A stretch of DNA of 35,763 nucleotides from an uncultured Sutterella sp. (GTDB lineage Bacteria > Pseudomonadota > Gammaproteobacteria > Burkholderiales > Burkholderiaceae_F): NCBI GenBank assembly GCA_905201055.1, contig CAJKMT010000011.1:1-35763 (forward strand). Reading direction: 5' to 3'. The notes under the pieces are model-generated. The model had not been told where the DNA came from. It ran no database searches and was given only the letters and a program-made list of their open reading frames with translations. This document shows positions 16,469 through 24,085 of the stretch, piece after piece (the stretch's first letter is position 1; the number at the start of each line of letters is the position of its first letter). The position numbers were made by a program, and so were the translations under genes.

Positions 16469-17272
16469 TTGGTGTGCATCATGGAATTTATCTTTTTTCT
16501 GATTGTCGGTATTTGTGTCGGTACTTTCGGAACACTGATAGGACTTGGCGGCGGACTGATTCTGGTTCCGCTTTTTATGTACACCATGTACAACCCTGAT
16601 GGTTCGGCAACATTCAGTACGGTGCAGCAAATAGTCGGCACCAGTCTTTTTGCCGTCGCATGTAACGCAGTCTCCGGTGCTTATGCATACATGAAGCAGC
16701 GGCGAATTATGTTTCGCGCGGCGATTCCTTTTGCGCTCAGCACCATTCCGGGGGCTTTCTGCGGCAGTTTTGTTTCCAAGTACTTTACCGGCGCAAGTTT
16801 CTCCGTTGCTTTCGGTTGTCTGCTTGCTGTTCTCGGCTGTTTTATGTACTGGAAATCCAATTCCAAGCGTGCGACGGCGCGTCCTGAAGACTTTGATCCT
16901 GCTACCGCGGACTTTAATGTCTGGCTTGGTGTCGTTCTGACATTCGGTGTCGGTTTTATTTCAACTATCTTTGGGATCGGCGGGGGCATCATTGACGTTC
17001 CGATGATGGTCTTCATTCTTGGATTCCCTGCTCAGATCGCCACAGCCTCTTCGACATTTATTTTGATGGTGAGCTCTCTTGTCGGTACCGTAAGTCATGC
17101 CGCCCTTGGACATATTATTTGGCTGCCCGCTGTTTGTATCGGTTGCGGGTGTGTGATCGGCGCTCAGATCGGAGCGCGCATCGCTAAAAAGAGTAAACCC
17201 CGTGTTCTTGTGATCATTCTCTCGGTCACAATGGTTCTGATGGGCATTAACCTCGTTTTGCGCGGTCTCTAA
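16469..17272 (+). CDS. TSUP (TauE/SafE) family membrane permease
   Basis: A 267-residue inner-membrane protein with about eight hydrophobic segments. The two family signature repeats are clear: GTLIGLGGGLILVPLF near the N-terminus and FISTIFGIGGGIIDVPMMVF after the central loop, reflecting the internal duplication of TSUP proteins. Members export or import sulfite, sulfoacetate or other small anions; the substrate here is unknown. The start is unsure: TTG 16469 lies nine bases after GGAG (16456-16459), while ATG 16481 gives a more usual first codon but is far from it. It faces away from fhs and is followed by a weak terminator, so it is probably a single-gene unit. Confidence 0.85.
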   Translation: MVCIMEFIFFLIVGICVGTFGTLIGLGGGLILVPLFMYTMYNPDGSATFSTVQQIVGTSLFAVACNAVSGAYAYMKQRRIMFRAAIPFALSTIPGAFCGSFVSKYFTGASFSVAFGCLLAVLGCFMYWKSNSKRATARPEDFDPATADFNVWLGVVLTFGVGFISTIFGIGGGIIDVPMMVFILGFPAQIATASSTFILMVSSLVGTVSHAALGHIIWLPAVCIGCGCVIGAQIGARIAKKSKPRVLVIILSVTMVLMGINLVLRGL

Positions 17273-17276
17273 TTCA

Positions 17277-17299
17277 GTTGAGTTGTCTCAACAGTTTTT
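17277..17299 (+). terminator. Probable short terminator after the TSUP gene
   Basis: GTTGAG (17277-17282) pairs with CTCAAC (17287-17292) with a 4-nt loop, and TTTTT follows at 17295-17299. The stem is short, so it may be inefficient. Confidence 0.5.
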
Positions 17300-17330
17300 C
17301 CGTTTAATGGCGTTAAACTCAAAAAATCGT

Positions 17331-17346
17331 AGTGAAGTATTTCACT
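17331..17346 (+). promoter_or_regulatory. Candidate operator palindrome before the amidohydrolase gene
   Basis: AGTGAA-GTAT-TTCACT is a perfect 6-bp inverted repeat with a 4-base spacer, 34 bases before the start codon. A second small palindrome, GTTAAC, lies at 17351-17356. This spacing suits a regulator-binding site, but no regulator gene is nearby and I could not place a clear -35/-10 pair around it. Confidence 0.3.
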
Positions 17347-17379
17347 GACAGTTAACACAAAAAGCAAAGGAGAGTTCTT

Positions 17380-18789
17380 ATGTGGGATCTGCTACTGAAA
17401 GGTGCCACCGTTGTTGACCCCCTCAATCGCATCGAAGGTGTTCGTGATGTGGCTATTGAAAACGGCTTGATTGCTGAAGTGGGTGTCGACTTACCCGGCG
17501 GCAGTGCTCGAGTGGTTGAAGACTATACGGGTAAAGTGCTGCAGCCCGGAATTGTCGACAGCCATGTGCATTTAGGGGAAATGTGGGGCTCTCCCTTCGG
17601 TTTTAAGATGCTTGCAATGGCAGGTGTCACGACCTGTTTGGATATGGCAGGCCCCTTGGACAATGTGCTCAAGAACATCCCGACCTATGGTGCCGGCATT
17701 AACTGCGCCATTTTGCAGTTTGCATCGCCTCCCTTCACGTTTAAAACCAATGAGCCCTCTAAGGTTGAAATGGATGCTCTGATTGATCAGTCCATGAAAG
17801 AAGGCGCTTTGGGCGTGAAGCTTTTGGGCGGTCACTATCCGCTTAAACCCGCAGTCTCTTCGCTTTTGATTAAGACCGCGCTGGAGCACGGTGCCTATAT
17901 TGCCTGGCACGCCGGCACAAGTGAACACGGCTCAAACATTGAAGGTATGCGCGAAGCCGTTGAACTCAGCCAAGGCAATTTCTTGCATTTGGCCCATATT
18001 AACGCCTACTGCCGTGGCTCTATTCGTCCTGAATTGGATGAAACAAAAGAAGCGATTGAATTACTTCTCGCCAATGATCACATCCATTGTGAAAGTTACA
18101 TTTCACCGCGAAACGGAACCCGTTTGACTTGTTTTGAAAACGGCAAAGTTCAGTCTAAGGTGACGGGCAATTGCCTCAAACGTTTCGGTTTTACCGATGA
18201 CCGGGACGGAATTGAAGCGGCCTTTAAAGCCAATAAGGTTTGGGCGGTCTATGATGCGGGCGGCTATTCCGACTTAAAGACCGGTGAAGAAGGTCTTAAG
18301 CTTTGGAAAGATAACAACACGGATGTGGGAGGTTCCTTTAACGTGAATCCGCCTCTGCCGCGTGTATGGTTGGCAGAAGCCAAACGTCCGAACGGCAGTT
18401 TTGTGGTTGATGCCATTTCAACGGACGGCGGCTGCATTCCGCGCAATGTGATTTTGGAACAAGGCCTGTCGTTGGTGAAATTGGGTATTTTGACGCTTTC
18501 TGAATTTGCGGCCAAAACCTCTCTAAATCCAGCTCGCATGTTGCGTTTGGACAATAAGGGTCATTTGAGCGTAGGAGCCGATGCCGACATTACGATCTAC
18601 GATTATGAGGCGCAAAAGCCCGTGGCCACTTTTGTCAAGGGTAAGACCGTATTTAAGAACGGTCGGGTTTACGGCACCAATGGCACAGTCATCTGCACTC
18701 AGTACGGTGAAGAGTTTGTCAAAGGTCTAGGCATCAACACCTTGGTGGTTGATCCCGGCAAACCTGTCGCAGACCGCTTCATTGTATAG
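17380..18789 (+). CDS. Metal-dependent amidohydrolase (dihydroorotase/D-aminoacylase-like)
   Basis: A 469-residue cytoplasmic enzyme of the amidohydrolase superfamily. It has the first-strand HxH motif in GIVDSHVHLGE (His62, His64), a likely carboxylated lysine in GVKLLGGHY (Lys147), metal histidines in AWHAGT (His177) and LAHINAY (His206), and the catalytic Asp in ISTDGG (Asp349). That is the full set for a two-metal site. The C-terminal segment LSVGADADITIYDYEAQKPVATFVKGKTVFKNGRV is the usual small beta domain. Such enzymes hydrolyse cyclic or acyl amides: hydantoinase, dihydroorotase, N-acyl-amino-acid deacylase. I cannot name the substrate. The start has AAAGGAGAG before it. It precedes an asparaginase and a glutamate transporter, suggesting a role in amino-acid amide breakdown. 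Confidence 0.85.
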   Translation: MWDLLLKGATVVDPLNRIEGVRDVAIENGLIAEVGVDLPGGSARVVEDYTGKVLQPGIVDSHVHLGEMWGSPFGFKMLAMAGVTTCLDMAGPLDNVLKNIPTYGAGINCAILQFASPPFTFKTNEPSKVEMDALIDQSMKEGALGVKLLGGHYPLKPAVSSLLIKTALEHGAYIAWHAGTSEHGSNIEGMREAVELSQGNFLHLAHINAYCRGSIRPELDETKEAIELLLANDHIHCESYISPRNGTRLTCFENGKVQSKVTGNCLKRFGFTDDRDGIEAAFKANKVWAVYDAGGYSDLKTGEEGLKLWKDNNTDVGGSFNVNPPLPRVWLAEAKRPNGSFVVDAISTDGGCIPRNVILEQGLSLVKLGILTLSEFAAKTSLNPARMLRLDNKGHLSVGADADITIYDYEAQKPVATFVKGKTVFKNGRVYGTNGTVICTQYGEEFVKGLGINTLVVDPGKPVADRFIV

Positions 18790-18835
18790 TCAGGGAAAAG
18801 GCCGGCAACCTCAGCCGGCTCTGAGGTCAAAAAAT

Positions 18836-18871
18836 GGGCCTCGCATTTTTGTGCGAGGCCCAAATAATTTT
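18836..18871 (+). terminator. Terminator after the amidohydrolase gene
   Basis: GGGCCTCGCA (18836-18845) pairs with TGCGAGGCCC (18852-18861) around a 6-base loop, followed by AAATAATTTT. The stem is strong but the T-run is short and displaced. A smaller repeat, GCCGGC (18801-18806 and 18814-18819), lies just before it. Confidence 0.65.
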
Positions 18872-18983
18872 CACAGAATTATCACGGATGAAGTCCTCTG
18901 TTTTAACGAGAGTAATATTAAAAAATTCTTGCTTTATTAATCGCGCGCTTCTTTAGAGAGAAACTCCAATCAGTCCCTTTAAC

Positions 18984-19035
18984 AGGAGAACGCTATTAAA
19001 GATAGTCCCTTTTTAAATTAACGGTTTTACCTGTT
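18984..19035 (+). other. Odd 5' region of the asparaginase gene
   Basis: A good ribosome binding site, AGGAG at 18984-18988, is followed six bases later by ATT AAA GAT AGT CCC (from 18995), a frame that stops at 19019. The asparaginase frame is open from 19006 (after TAG at 19003-19005) and would encode SLFKLTVLPVMATFTLAP, a better signal-peptide core than the part after ATG 19036. Two explanations fit: a damaged start, or an unusual start plus a frameshift. No ribosome binding site precedes ATG 19036. Confidence 0.4.
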
Positions 19036-20106
19036 ATGGCTACTTTTACATTGGCTCCGGCGAGCTTTGCCGCAGAGCAACCCAAAGCTTCTCAAACTCA
19101 ACCAGTGCAGTTGCCCAAAGTGGCTATTTTGGCCACCGGTGGGACAATCGCCAGTCGGGGTTCAGGCGTCTTGTCGTTGACGGATTATGGTGTGGGCTCC
19201 GGTCATAAACCGGTTGGAATTGAAGTGCTTGTCGATGCAGTGCCGGAAATCAAGAATTTCGCGCAAATCAGTGGAGAGCAGGTTTTCAATGTCGGCAGCT
19301 CTAAGCTCAGTATTGAAAACTGGCTTACGCTAGCTAACCGTATTAACGAGTTATTGGCGACCAAGGATGTTGATGGCATTGTGGTGACCCATGGAACGGA
19401 CACATTAGAAGAAACGGCGTATTTCCTAAATTTAGTTGTTAAAAATGACAAACCGGTTGTTTTGGTGGGGGCGATGAGGCCCGCCACTGCGATGAGTGCT
19501 GACGGTCCCCTTAATCTTGTCAACGGTGTGGCTTTGGCGGCAAGCAAAGACGCCAAAAGCAAGGGAGTCATGGTGGTGATGAACGATCAAATTTCTCCTG
19601 CTTTTGGTGTCACCAAGACCAACACCACTAACGTGGCAACATTTAAGTGTCCGGATACCGGCTATATGGGTTACATGCAAAACAATGTTCCTTATTTTGT
19701 CAATCAGCCACTTAAGCGTCATACAGTAAAGAGCGAATTCGACATCAAAGGATTGAAAGCATTGCCTCGCGTGGAAGTCAACTACACGACTTTAGGTCAA
19801 GACGGACAATTGATTGACGCCATGGTTAAGATTGGGGCGAAGGGCATAGTGAACGCAGGTTTGGGCCACGCCAATGTGCCGAATGATGTCATGGATAGTT
19901 TGATCAAAGCGAAAAAGGCGGGCGTGACTGTTGTTGTGAATTCTCGCGTAGGCACCGGAATGGTGACGCCGGTTGGCAAATTCTCTAAGGAAGGTTTTGT
20001 CAGCGCCATGATGCATAATCCCCAAAAGGCCCGCATTCTCCTTATGTTGGCTTTGACTAAGACAGACGATCCGAAGGAAATCCAAAGAATTTTCAACGAA
20101 TACTAA
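19036..20106 (+). CDS. ansB: L-asparaginase, type II (exported form)
   Basis: Hydrolyses L-asparagine, and often some glutamine, to aspartate and ammonia. From ATG 19036 the protein has 356 residues. The nucleophile Thr37 lies in ILATGGTIAS; the second set is Thr121-Asp122 in VVTHGTDTLEETAYFL and Lys194 in GVTKTNTTNVATFK, the arrangement of E. coli AnsB. The N-terminus MATFTLAPASFAAEQP ends like a signal peptide (cleavage after SFA or FAA) but lacks a basic n-region and has a short hydrophobic core. In-frame residues upstream (FKLTVLPV) would complete it, yet no normal start codon supports them. A strong terminator follows. Periplasmic location is inferred. Confidence 0.92.
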   Translation: MATFTLAPASFAAEQPKASQTQPVQLPKVAILATGGTIASRGSGVLSLTDYGVGSGHKPVGIEVLVDAVPEIKNFAQISGEQVFNVGSSKLSIENWLTLANRINELLATKDVDGIVVTHGTDTLEETAYFLNLVVKNDKPVVLVGAMRPATAMSADGPLNLVNGVALAASKDAKSKGVMVVMNDQISPAFGVTKTNTTNVATFKCPDTGYMGYMQNNVPYFVNQPLKRHTVKSEFDIKGLKALPRVEVNYTTLGQDGQLIDAMVKIGAKGIVNAGLGHANVPNDVMDSLIKAKKAGVTVVVNSRVGTGMVTPVGKFSKEGFVSAMMHNPQKARILLMLALTKTDDPKEIQRIFNEY

Positions 20107-20142
20107 ACCAGATCCAACTAACCGAAAGTCGAAACAAATTTT

Positions 20143-20167
20143 GGGGCGGGTTAACCGCCCCTTTTTT
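20143..20167 (+). terminator. Rho-independent terminator after the asparaginase gene
   Basis: GGGGCGG (20143-20149) pairs with CCGCCCC (20155-20161), loop GTTAA, then TTTTTT at 20162-20167. The stretch from there to the gltS start (about 208 bases) shows no gene and no promoter I could place with confidence. Confidence 0.92.
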
Positions 20168-20375
20168 GAAAATAGCCAATTGCCGCATTTCGACGTTGTC
20201 CGTCATAGTCAGCATAAGTGCTTAAGAGCAACGGCTAAGAAGTTAAAAAAATAACTCACTTCTTTTTCTTTTCACTAGGTAGAACCTCGCAATATCAGGC
20301 TTCTCAAAGCAATCGTATCGTTGTATTGTCATAAATCAAAGACTCTCCGTGGAATTAACAAAAAAGGAGACTGCT

Positions 20376-21623
20376 ATGGATGTCGCGCTAGAAAACGGCA
20401 TTTGGGTGCTCAACATTAATATGATCCAAAGCCTGGCTTTAGCCGTTGTCACTTACTATCTAGGCGTTTGGGTGAAGTCCAAGGTCGCCATTTTGGAGCG
20501 TCTTTCTATGCCAAGCCCGGTGGTGGGCGGCATGATTCTCGCGATTATTCTGTCGCTCTTGCAGGGTGCCGGTATCCTGTTGGTTCATTTTGATTCCACC
20601 TTGCAAACCCTGCTTATGCTGGCTTTCTTTACCACAATCGGCATGATGGCGAGCATTAAAGTGGTCAAACAAGGCGGAAAGCTCTTGGTAGGCTTTTTGA
20701 TCGCCGTATCCGTTTTGGCGGTTTTGCAAAACGTTCTCGGTATGTCTTTGGCCTCATTTATGGGATTGGACAAACACTACGGGATTCTCACCGGTGCTGT
20801 TTCCATGATGGGAGGTCTGGGTACCTCGGCGGCTTTCGGTCCCTACTTTGAACAAACATACGGTATTACCGGCGCAACAGCTGTCGCCATTACTTCGGCA
20901 ACCTTCGGGATGGCTGCCGCTTTGATTTTGGGCGGCCCCTTTGGCGAATGGCTGATTCGCCGCTATAAGATTCATACGCCGCAGCCGGTTGCCGAACCGG
21001 AGCCGCCCCTTCGTATTCCGAGTGACCTTGAGGCCGATATCGTGGACGAAAAGGCCGGTCAAAAGCCGTCATTTACCGATGAATTGATGAAAGCGGGCGG
21101 AGTGGTGGCCATCTGTATGGCACTGGGCGGTATTGTCTCGGATTTTCTGGGTGAAATCATTACGCTGCCGGCTTATATCGGTTCAATGATTGTGGCGGCC
21201 GTTGTTCGAAATGTCATCGATTGTACGAAATCTGTCCGTATTGATGGGGTCGGTTTGAACGCCGTCGCAGACATCAGCTTGGTGCTGTTTGTGACAATGG
21301 CTGTCAACAGTTTGAAGTTGGCAGAACTTGTCAATTTGGCGATTCCAATGTTGGTGATTTTGTTGGCTCAATCCGTGTTGGTGTTGGCTTTTTCTTGGTT
21401 CTTTATTTTCTTACTTTTCGGCAAAAACTATGACACAGTCATGTTGAGCGTGGGCGGTGTCGGTTTTTCCATGGGTTCTACGGCAAACGGTTTGGCTGTG
21501 ATGCAGGCCTTGGCAGAAAAATACGGCTCCAATGCCCGAGCTTGGTTGATCGTGAGTCTGGTTGGCGCATTCTTGATTGATTTGATCAACGCAGTGATCA
21601 TTACCTACATGGGAACACTTTAA
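20376..21623 (+). CDS. gltS: Sodium/glutamate symporter
   Basis: GltS imports glutamate with sodium across the inner membrane. The 415-residue protein has about ten hydrophobic segments in two halves. Family stretches include LERLSMPSPVVGGMILAI near the N-terminus, LMLAFFTTIGMMAS, then KHYGILTGAVSMMGGLGTSAAFGP (a pore-loop-like Gly-rich segment) and its counterpart in the second half, VGGVGFSMGSTANGLAVMQAL. ATG 20376 is chosen because AAGGAGA lies at 20365-20370; an in-frame GTG at 20349 has no such site. Placement directly after the asparaginase suggests joint use of Asn/Asp/Glu, although a terminator separates the two. Confidence 0.93.
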   Translation: MDVALENGIWVLNINMIQSLALAVVTYYLGVWVKSKVAILERLSMPSPVVGGMILAIILSLLQGAGILLVHFDSTLQTLLMLAFFTTIGMMASIKVVKQGGKLLVGFLIAVSVLAVLQNVLGMSLASFMGLDKHYGILTGAVSMMGGLGTSAAFGPYFEQTYGITGATAVAITSATFGMAAALILGGPFGEWLIRRYKIHTPQPVAEPEPPLRIPSDLEADIVDEKAGQKPSFTDELMKAGGVVAICMALGGIVSDFLGEIITLPAYIGSMIVAAVVRNVIDCTKSVRIDGVGLNAVADISLVLFVTMAVNSLKLAELVNLAIPMLVILLAQSVLVLAFSWFFIFLLFGKNYDTVMLSVGGVGFSMGSTANGLAVMQALAEKYGSNARAWLIVSLVGAFLIDLINAVIITYMGTL

Positions 21624-21640
21624 TCATCAAAAGCGCGAAA

Positions 21641-21669
21641 ACGCCCGAATTTTTTCTTCGGGCGTTTTT
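21641..21669 (+). terminator. Rho-independent terminator after gltS
   Basis: ACGCCCGAA (21641-21649) pairs with TTCGGGCGT (21657-21665), ending in a TTTTT run (21665-21669). It also carries A-rich sequence on the other side and may serve the opposing dipeptidase gene. Confidence 0.88.
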
Positions 21670-21716
21670 CGTGATTTAGCAGATCAAACTGCTAAGCGCT
21701 TGGAAACCTCAACGGC

Positions 21717-23549
21717 TTAGAGCAGGTGCTTTCCGTCGCGGGAAACAGAGCTCTTGACTTCCTTGGTTTCCACCGGCACAACGTCAAAGCCAACGACACG
21801 GTGCCCGTTTACTTGGGTGTAGAGCCAGAGGTCCATGGTGGCGCCGGGAACGGCTCCCTTGGCGACGTCCTTCATCGAGAACGTGAACACAACGTCTTCG
21901 ATACCGTCCTTGTTAACGTCCTTGTACTCGATGCTCTTAGCAGGGGCAAAGTTCTTGAATTGACGGGTCGAATTGAGTTGGTTACCACTCATGCCGGCGC
22001 GCGTGGCTTCAATATTTGCGGAGAGAACCGAGTGATCCTTGTTGCCAAGGAGTGCGAAGGCAACCGTCTCGTCACTGTCGGCCTTAACAACCGGCGTCAG
22101 GATCTTGACTTCATAGGGCATCAAGCGGGCATTTTCAGCGCGCATGGCATCAAGCACGGCCTTGTAGGTCTTTTCGTTATAGTCGTGCAGGAACTTCGTG
22201 CGGGCTTCACCCTTCATAGATGCGGCCTTCTTGGTAATCTTGCTGCGTTCGGCAAGGTACTTGTCTTCGAGCTTATTAATCAACTCGGTGCGCTTGGCAA
22301 TTTCCTGACCGCGCAGGTAGTCAACAGCGTTCGTGCCGGCGCTAAAGACGCTGTGCGGCGTAAATTCTTCACGGAAATTGAACATTTCAGGTGTGCCCTT
22401 GAAGTGTTCAGCCGTTGCCTTTTCAGGCGTCAGGAAGGCTGTGCCTTGAGCGGGACCGGCAAGCGGATAAAGCGGAACGAAAGTCGATTGGCAGGGACGA
22501 CCGTAAGTGCGCCATGCTTCGGTAAGCGTCGGGTCTTTGCTCAAGTTGTAAACGATTGAGTCGTGAGAAGTCGTGCGGCAGATGCCTTCAGACTTAGAAT
22601 GGTAGAACTCTTGATCCTGACCGATGTAGTCTTCATGCAGGCGCAGGAAGTTCATGGCATCCTTAACACCGAGCTTACGATCAATCTTGGCGCTATAGGG
22701 GAATTTTTCCGGATCGTTGTATTCAACCCCCGTGAGGTACTTCCAGGCGATGACGTTGCGGTTGGCATTCCAGCGTTCGTGACGGATGCTTTCCTGAGCA
22801 ACAATCTTGCGCCAGTTGAAAATCTTGTCGTCAGCTTTTTGACGGCCGTCCTTGATAGCGCGTTGAACTTGACCCTGTTCAATCTTCCAGTTTTCATGAT
22901 CGCTGAGGTCAACCTTATCCATCATGAACACGTTCGGGATGTAGACGACTTCATCGTCGGCAATCTTGCGGGCAACCCAGGAATTACCTTGGTGAATGGC
23001 CAATTGCCAAGCTTCGTTGGCATCGGCGAAGGTGTAGGTGCGGCCATCGTGGAAGTAACCGTATTCTTTAAGCAATGCCGTGGCGATTTCAACAGCTTCG
23101 CGGGCAGAGTGAGCACGTTCGGCAACGAGGCGACGGATACCGTAACCGATACCGCCGTCCTTGACTTCCATTCTGTCAGCGTCAAAAATTTCGCCGCACC
23201 AGTTAGTGGCAATCACGACGCCGGCGTCATTGAAGAAACCGTCGGCAAAAGAGGCGCCGTCAGGCACAAAAGTTTGAGTCCAATAGAAACCGAGCGTTTC
23301 TTCCACTTGAGGAATTTCGGCCGCAAACTTTTCGAACTTGATCATTTCGCCTTTTTTATGCTTGGCAGGCGGCACATAGTGGTGCATGTTGAAAAGGCGT
23401 CCGCCGTTGTCTTCATTGTGAGCAACAATGATGTTGCCGGTTTGGGAAACGGCTTTGCCGATGATGAGTGTACTGCAGGCTTGGGCAGAACCGGCGGCAA
23501 TGAATGCGGAGGCTACTGCGACAGCAGCTTGCTTAAAGATGGTCTTCAT
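21717..23549 (-). CDS. Secreted C69-family dipeptidase
   Basis: A 610-residue exported peptidase. The N-terminus MKTIFKQAAVAVASAFIAAGSAQA is a classic signal peptide. The next residue, Cys25 in CSTLIIGK, is the expected N-terminal nucleophile of the C69 (Ntn-hydrolase) dipeptidases. Further family features are IIVAHNEDN, the TNWCGEIFDADRMEVKDGGIGYGIRR stretch cut as TNWCGE and GGIGYGIRRLVAERA, FADANEAWQLAIHQGNSWVA, and YHSKSEGICRTTSHDS. The last 100 residues form a beta-rich tail. C69 enzymes split a range of dipeptides and often supply amino acids to asaccharolytic bacteria. GGAG precedes ATG 23549, and a TATAAT promoter lies at 23598-23626. Confidence 0.92.
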   Translation of the reverse strand: MKTIFKQAAVAVASAFIAAGSAQACSTLIIGKAVSQTGNIIVAHNEDNGGRLFNMHHYVPPAKHKKGEMIKFEKFAAEIPQVEETLGFYWTQTFVPDGASFADGFFNDAGVVIATNWCGEIFDADRMEVKDGGIGYGIRRLVAERAHSAREAVEIATALLKEYGYFHDGRTYTFADANEAWQLAIHQGNSWVARKIADDEVVYIPNVFMMDKVDLSDHENWKIEQGQVQRAIKDGRQKADDKIFNWRKIVAQESIRHERWNANRNVIAWKYLTGVEYNDPEKFPYSAKIDRKLGVKDAMNFLRLHEDYIGQDQEFYHSKSEGICRTTSHDSIVYNLSKDPTLTEAWRTYGRPCQSTFVPLYPLAGPAQGTAFLTPEKATAEHFKGTPEMFNFREEFTPHSVFSAGTNAVDYLRGQEIAKRTELINKLEDKYLAERSKITKKAASMKGEARTKFLHDYNEKTYKAVLDAMRAENARLMPYEVKILTPVVKADSDETVAFALLGNKDHSVLSANIEATRAGMSGNQLNSTRQFKNFAPAKSIEYKDVNKDGIEDVVFTFSMKDVAKGAVPGATMDLWLYTQVNGHRVVGFDVVPVETKEVKSSVSRDGKHLL

Positions 23550-23597
23550 GGTTTTTTCTCCTTTCAATTTTCGGATGAAGATCAACCAAAGTCATCC

Positions 23598-23626
23598 ATT
23601 ATAAACGTTTTTAACTGAAGGAACAA
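23598..23626 (-). promoter_or_regulatory. Promoter for the C69 dipeptidase gene
   Basis: On the minus strand, TTGTTC (23626-23621), a 17-base spacer and a perfect TATAAT (23603-23598). The start of transcription would fall about 40 bases before the coding start, with a GGAG ribosome binding site in between. Confidence 0.6.
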
Positions 23627-23711
23627 GCTAGTAAAAGCACCTATTGTCTCCGATGACAGATTCCGTAAGGCAATTGAAATAATTTGGCAAAAATTATTTT
23701 TTCAAATTGTC

Positions 23712-23740
23712 TTGCATTTTTCTTTTTGTATCTATACAAT
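23712..23740 (+). promoter_or_regulatory. Promoter for the tRNA-Ala/tRNA-Glu unit
   Basis: TTGCAT (23712-23717), a 17-base spacer and TACAAT (23735-23740), 14 bases before the first tRNA. Both hexamers are near the sigma-70 consensus. Confidence 0.7.
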
Positions 23741-23754
23741 GCACAATCTCTTTC

Positions 23755-23830
23755 GGGGGTATAGCTCAGTTGGTAGAGCACTTGCATGGCATGCAAGGGG
23801 TCAGCGGTTCGAATCCGCTTACCTCCACCA
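23755..23830 (+). tRNA. tRNA-Ala (anticodon GGC)
   Basis: A complete 76-base cloverleaf. The acceptor stem GGGGGTA (23755-23761) pairs with TACCTCC (23820-23826), followed by A and an encoded CCA. The D-arm is TAGCTCAGTTGGTAGAGC, the anticodon stem CTTGC/GCAAG closes a loop with GGC, and the T-arm contains GGTTCGAATCC. It reads GCC and GCU alanine codons. Confidence 0.95.
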
Positions 23831-23842
23831 AAATTAGATAGC

Positions 23843-23918
23843 GTCTCCATCGTCTAGAGGCCTAGGACACGACCCTTTCACGGTCGGTACCGGGGTTCGA
23901 ATCCCCGTGGGGACGCCA
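23843..23918 (+). tRNA. tRNA-Glu (anticodon TTC)
   Basis: A complete 76-base tRNA. The acceptor stem GTCTCCA (23843-23849) pairs with TGGGGAC (23908-23914) with one G-T pair, followed by G and an encoded CCA. The D-arm has CGTCTAGAGGCCTAGGACA as in bacterial tRNA-Glu, the anticodon loop is CTTTCAC with TTC, and the T-arm has GGTTCGAATCC. It lies 12 bases after tRNA-Ala and is probably on the same transcript. Confidence 0.96.
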
Positions 23919-23929
23919 ATTCTTATCGA

Positions 23930-23953
23930 GCAACCTGTTACGGTTGCTTTTTT
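23930..23953 (+). terminator. Terminator after the tRNA pair
   Basis: GCAACC (23930-23935) pairs with GGTTGC (23942-23947), loop TGTTAC, then TTTTTT (23948-23953), 12 bases after the tRNA-Glu CCA. Confidence 0.9.
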
Positions 23954-24085
23954 GTTATCAAAAAAAATCGCACCAATTTTAAATTTTCGATTTCCGTACC
24001 AAAAAATTACCAAAAGGCATGTTTGAGCTGTTCTTTTTTCGGATGTTCTCTAAAATCAATAAAGTATTTTTTCAGGAGACTACCG

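Noticed and set aside
21726..23618. Two long plus-strand frames opposite the C69 dipeptidase
   Set aside because: The minus-strand protein has a signal peptide, nucleophile cysteine, promoter and ribosome binding site; the opposite frames have none and look like codon-bias shadows.
23641..23850. Small minus-strand frame containing RIRTADPLHAMQVLYQLSYTP
   Set aside because: It is the reverse complement of the tRNA-Ala gene, a well-known spurious protein prediction.
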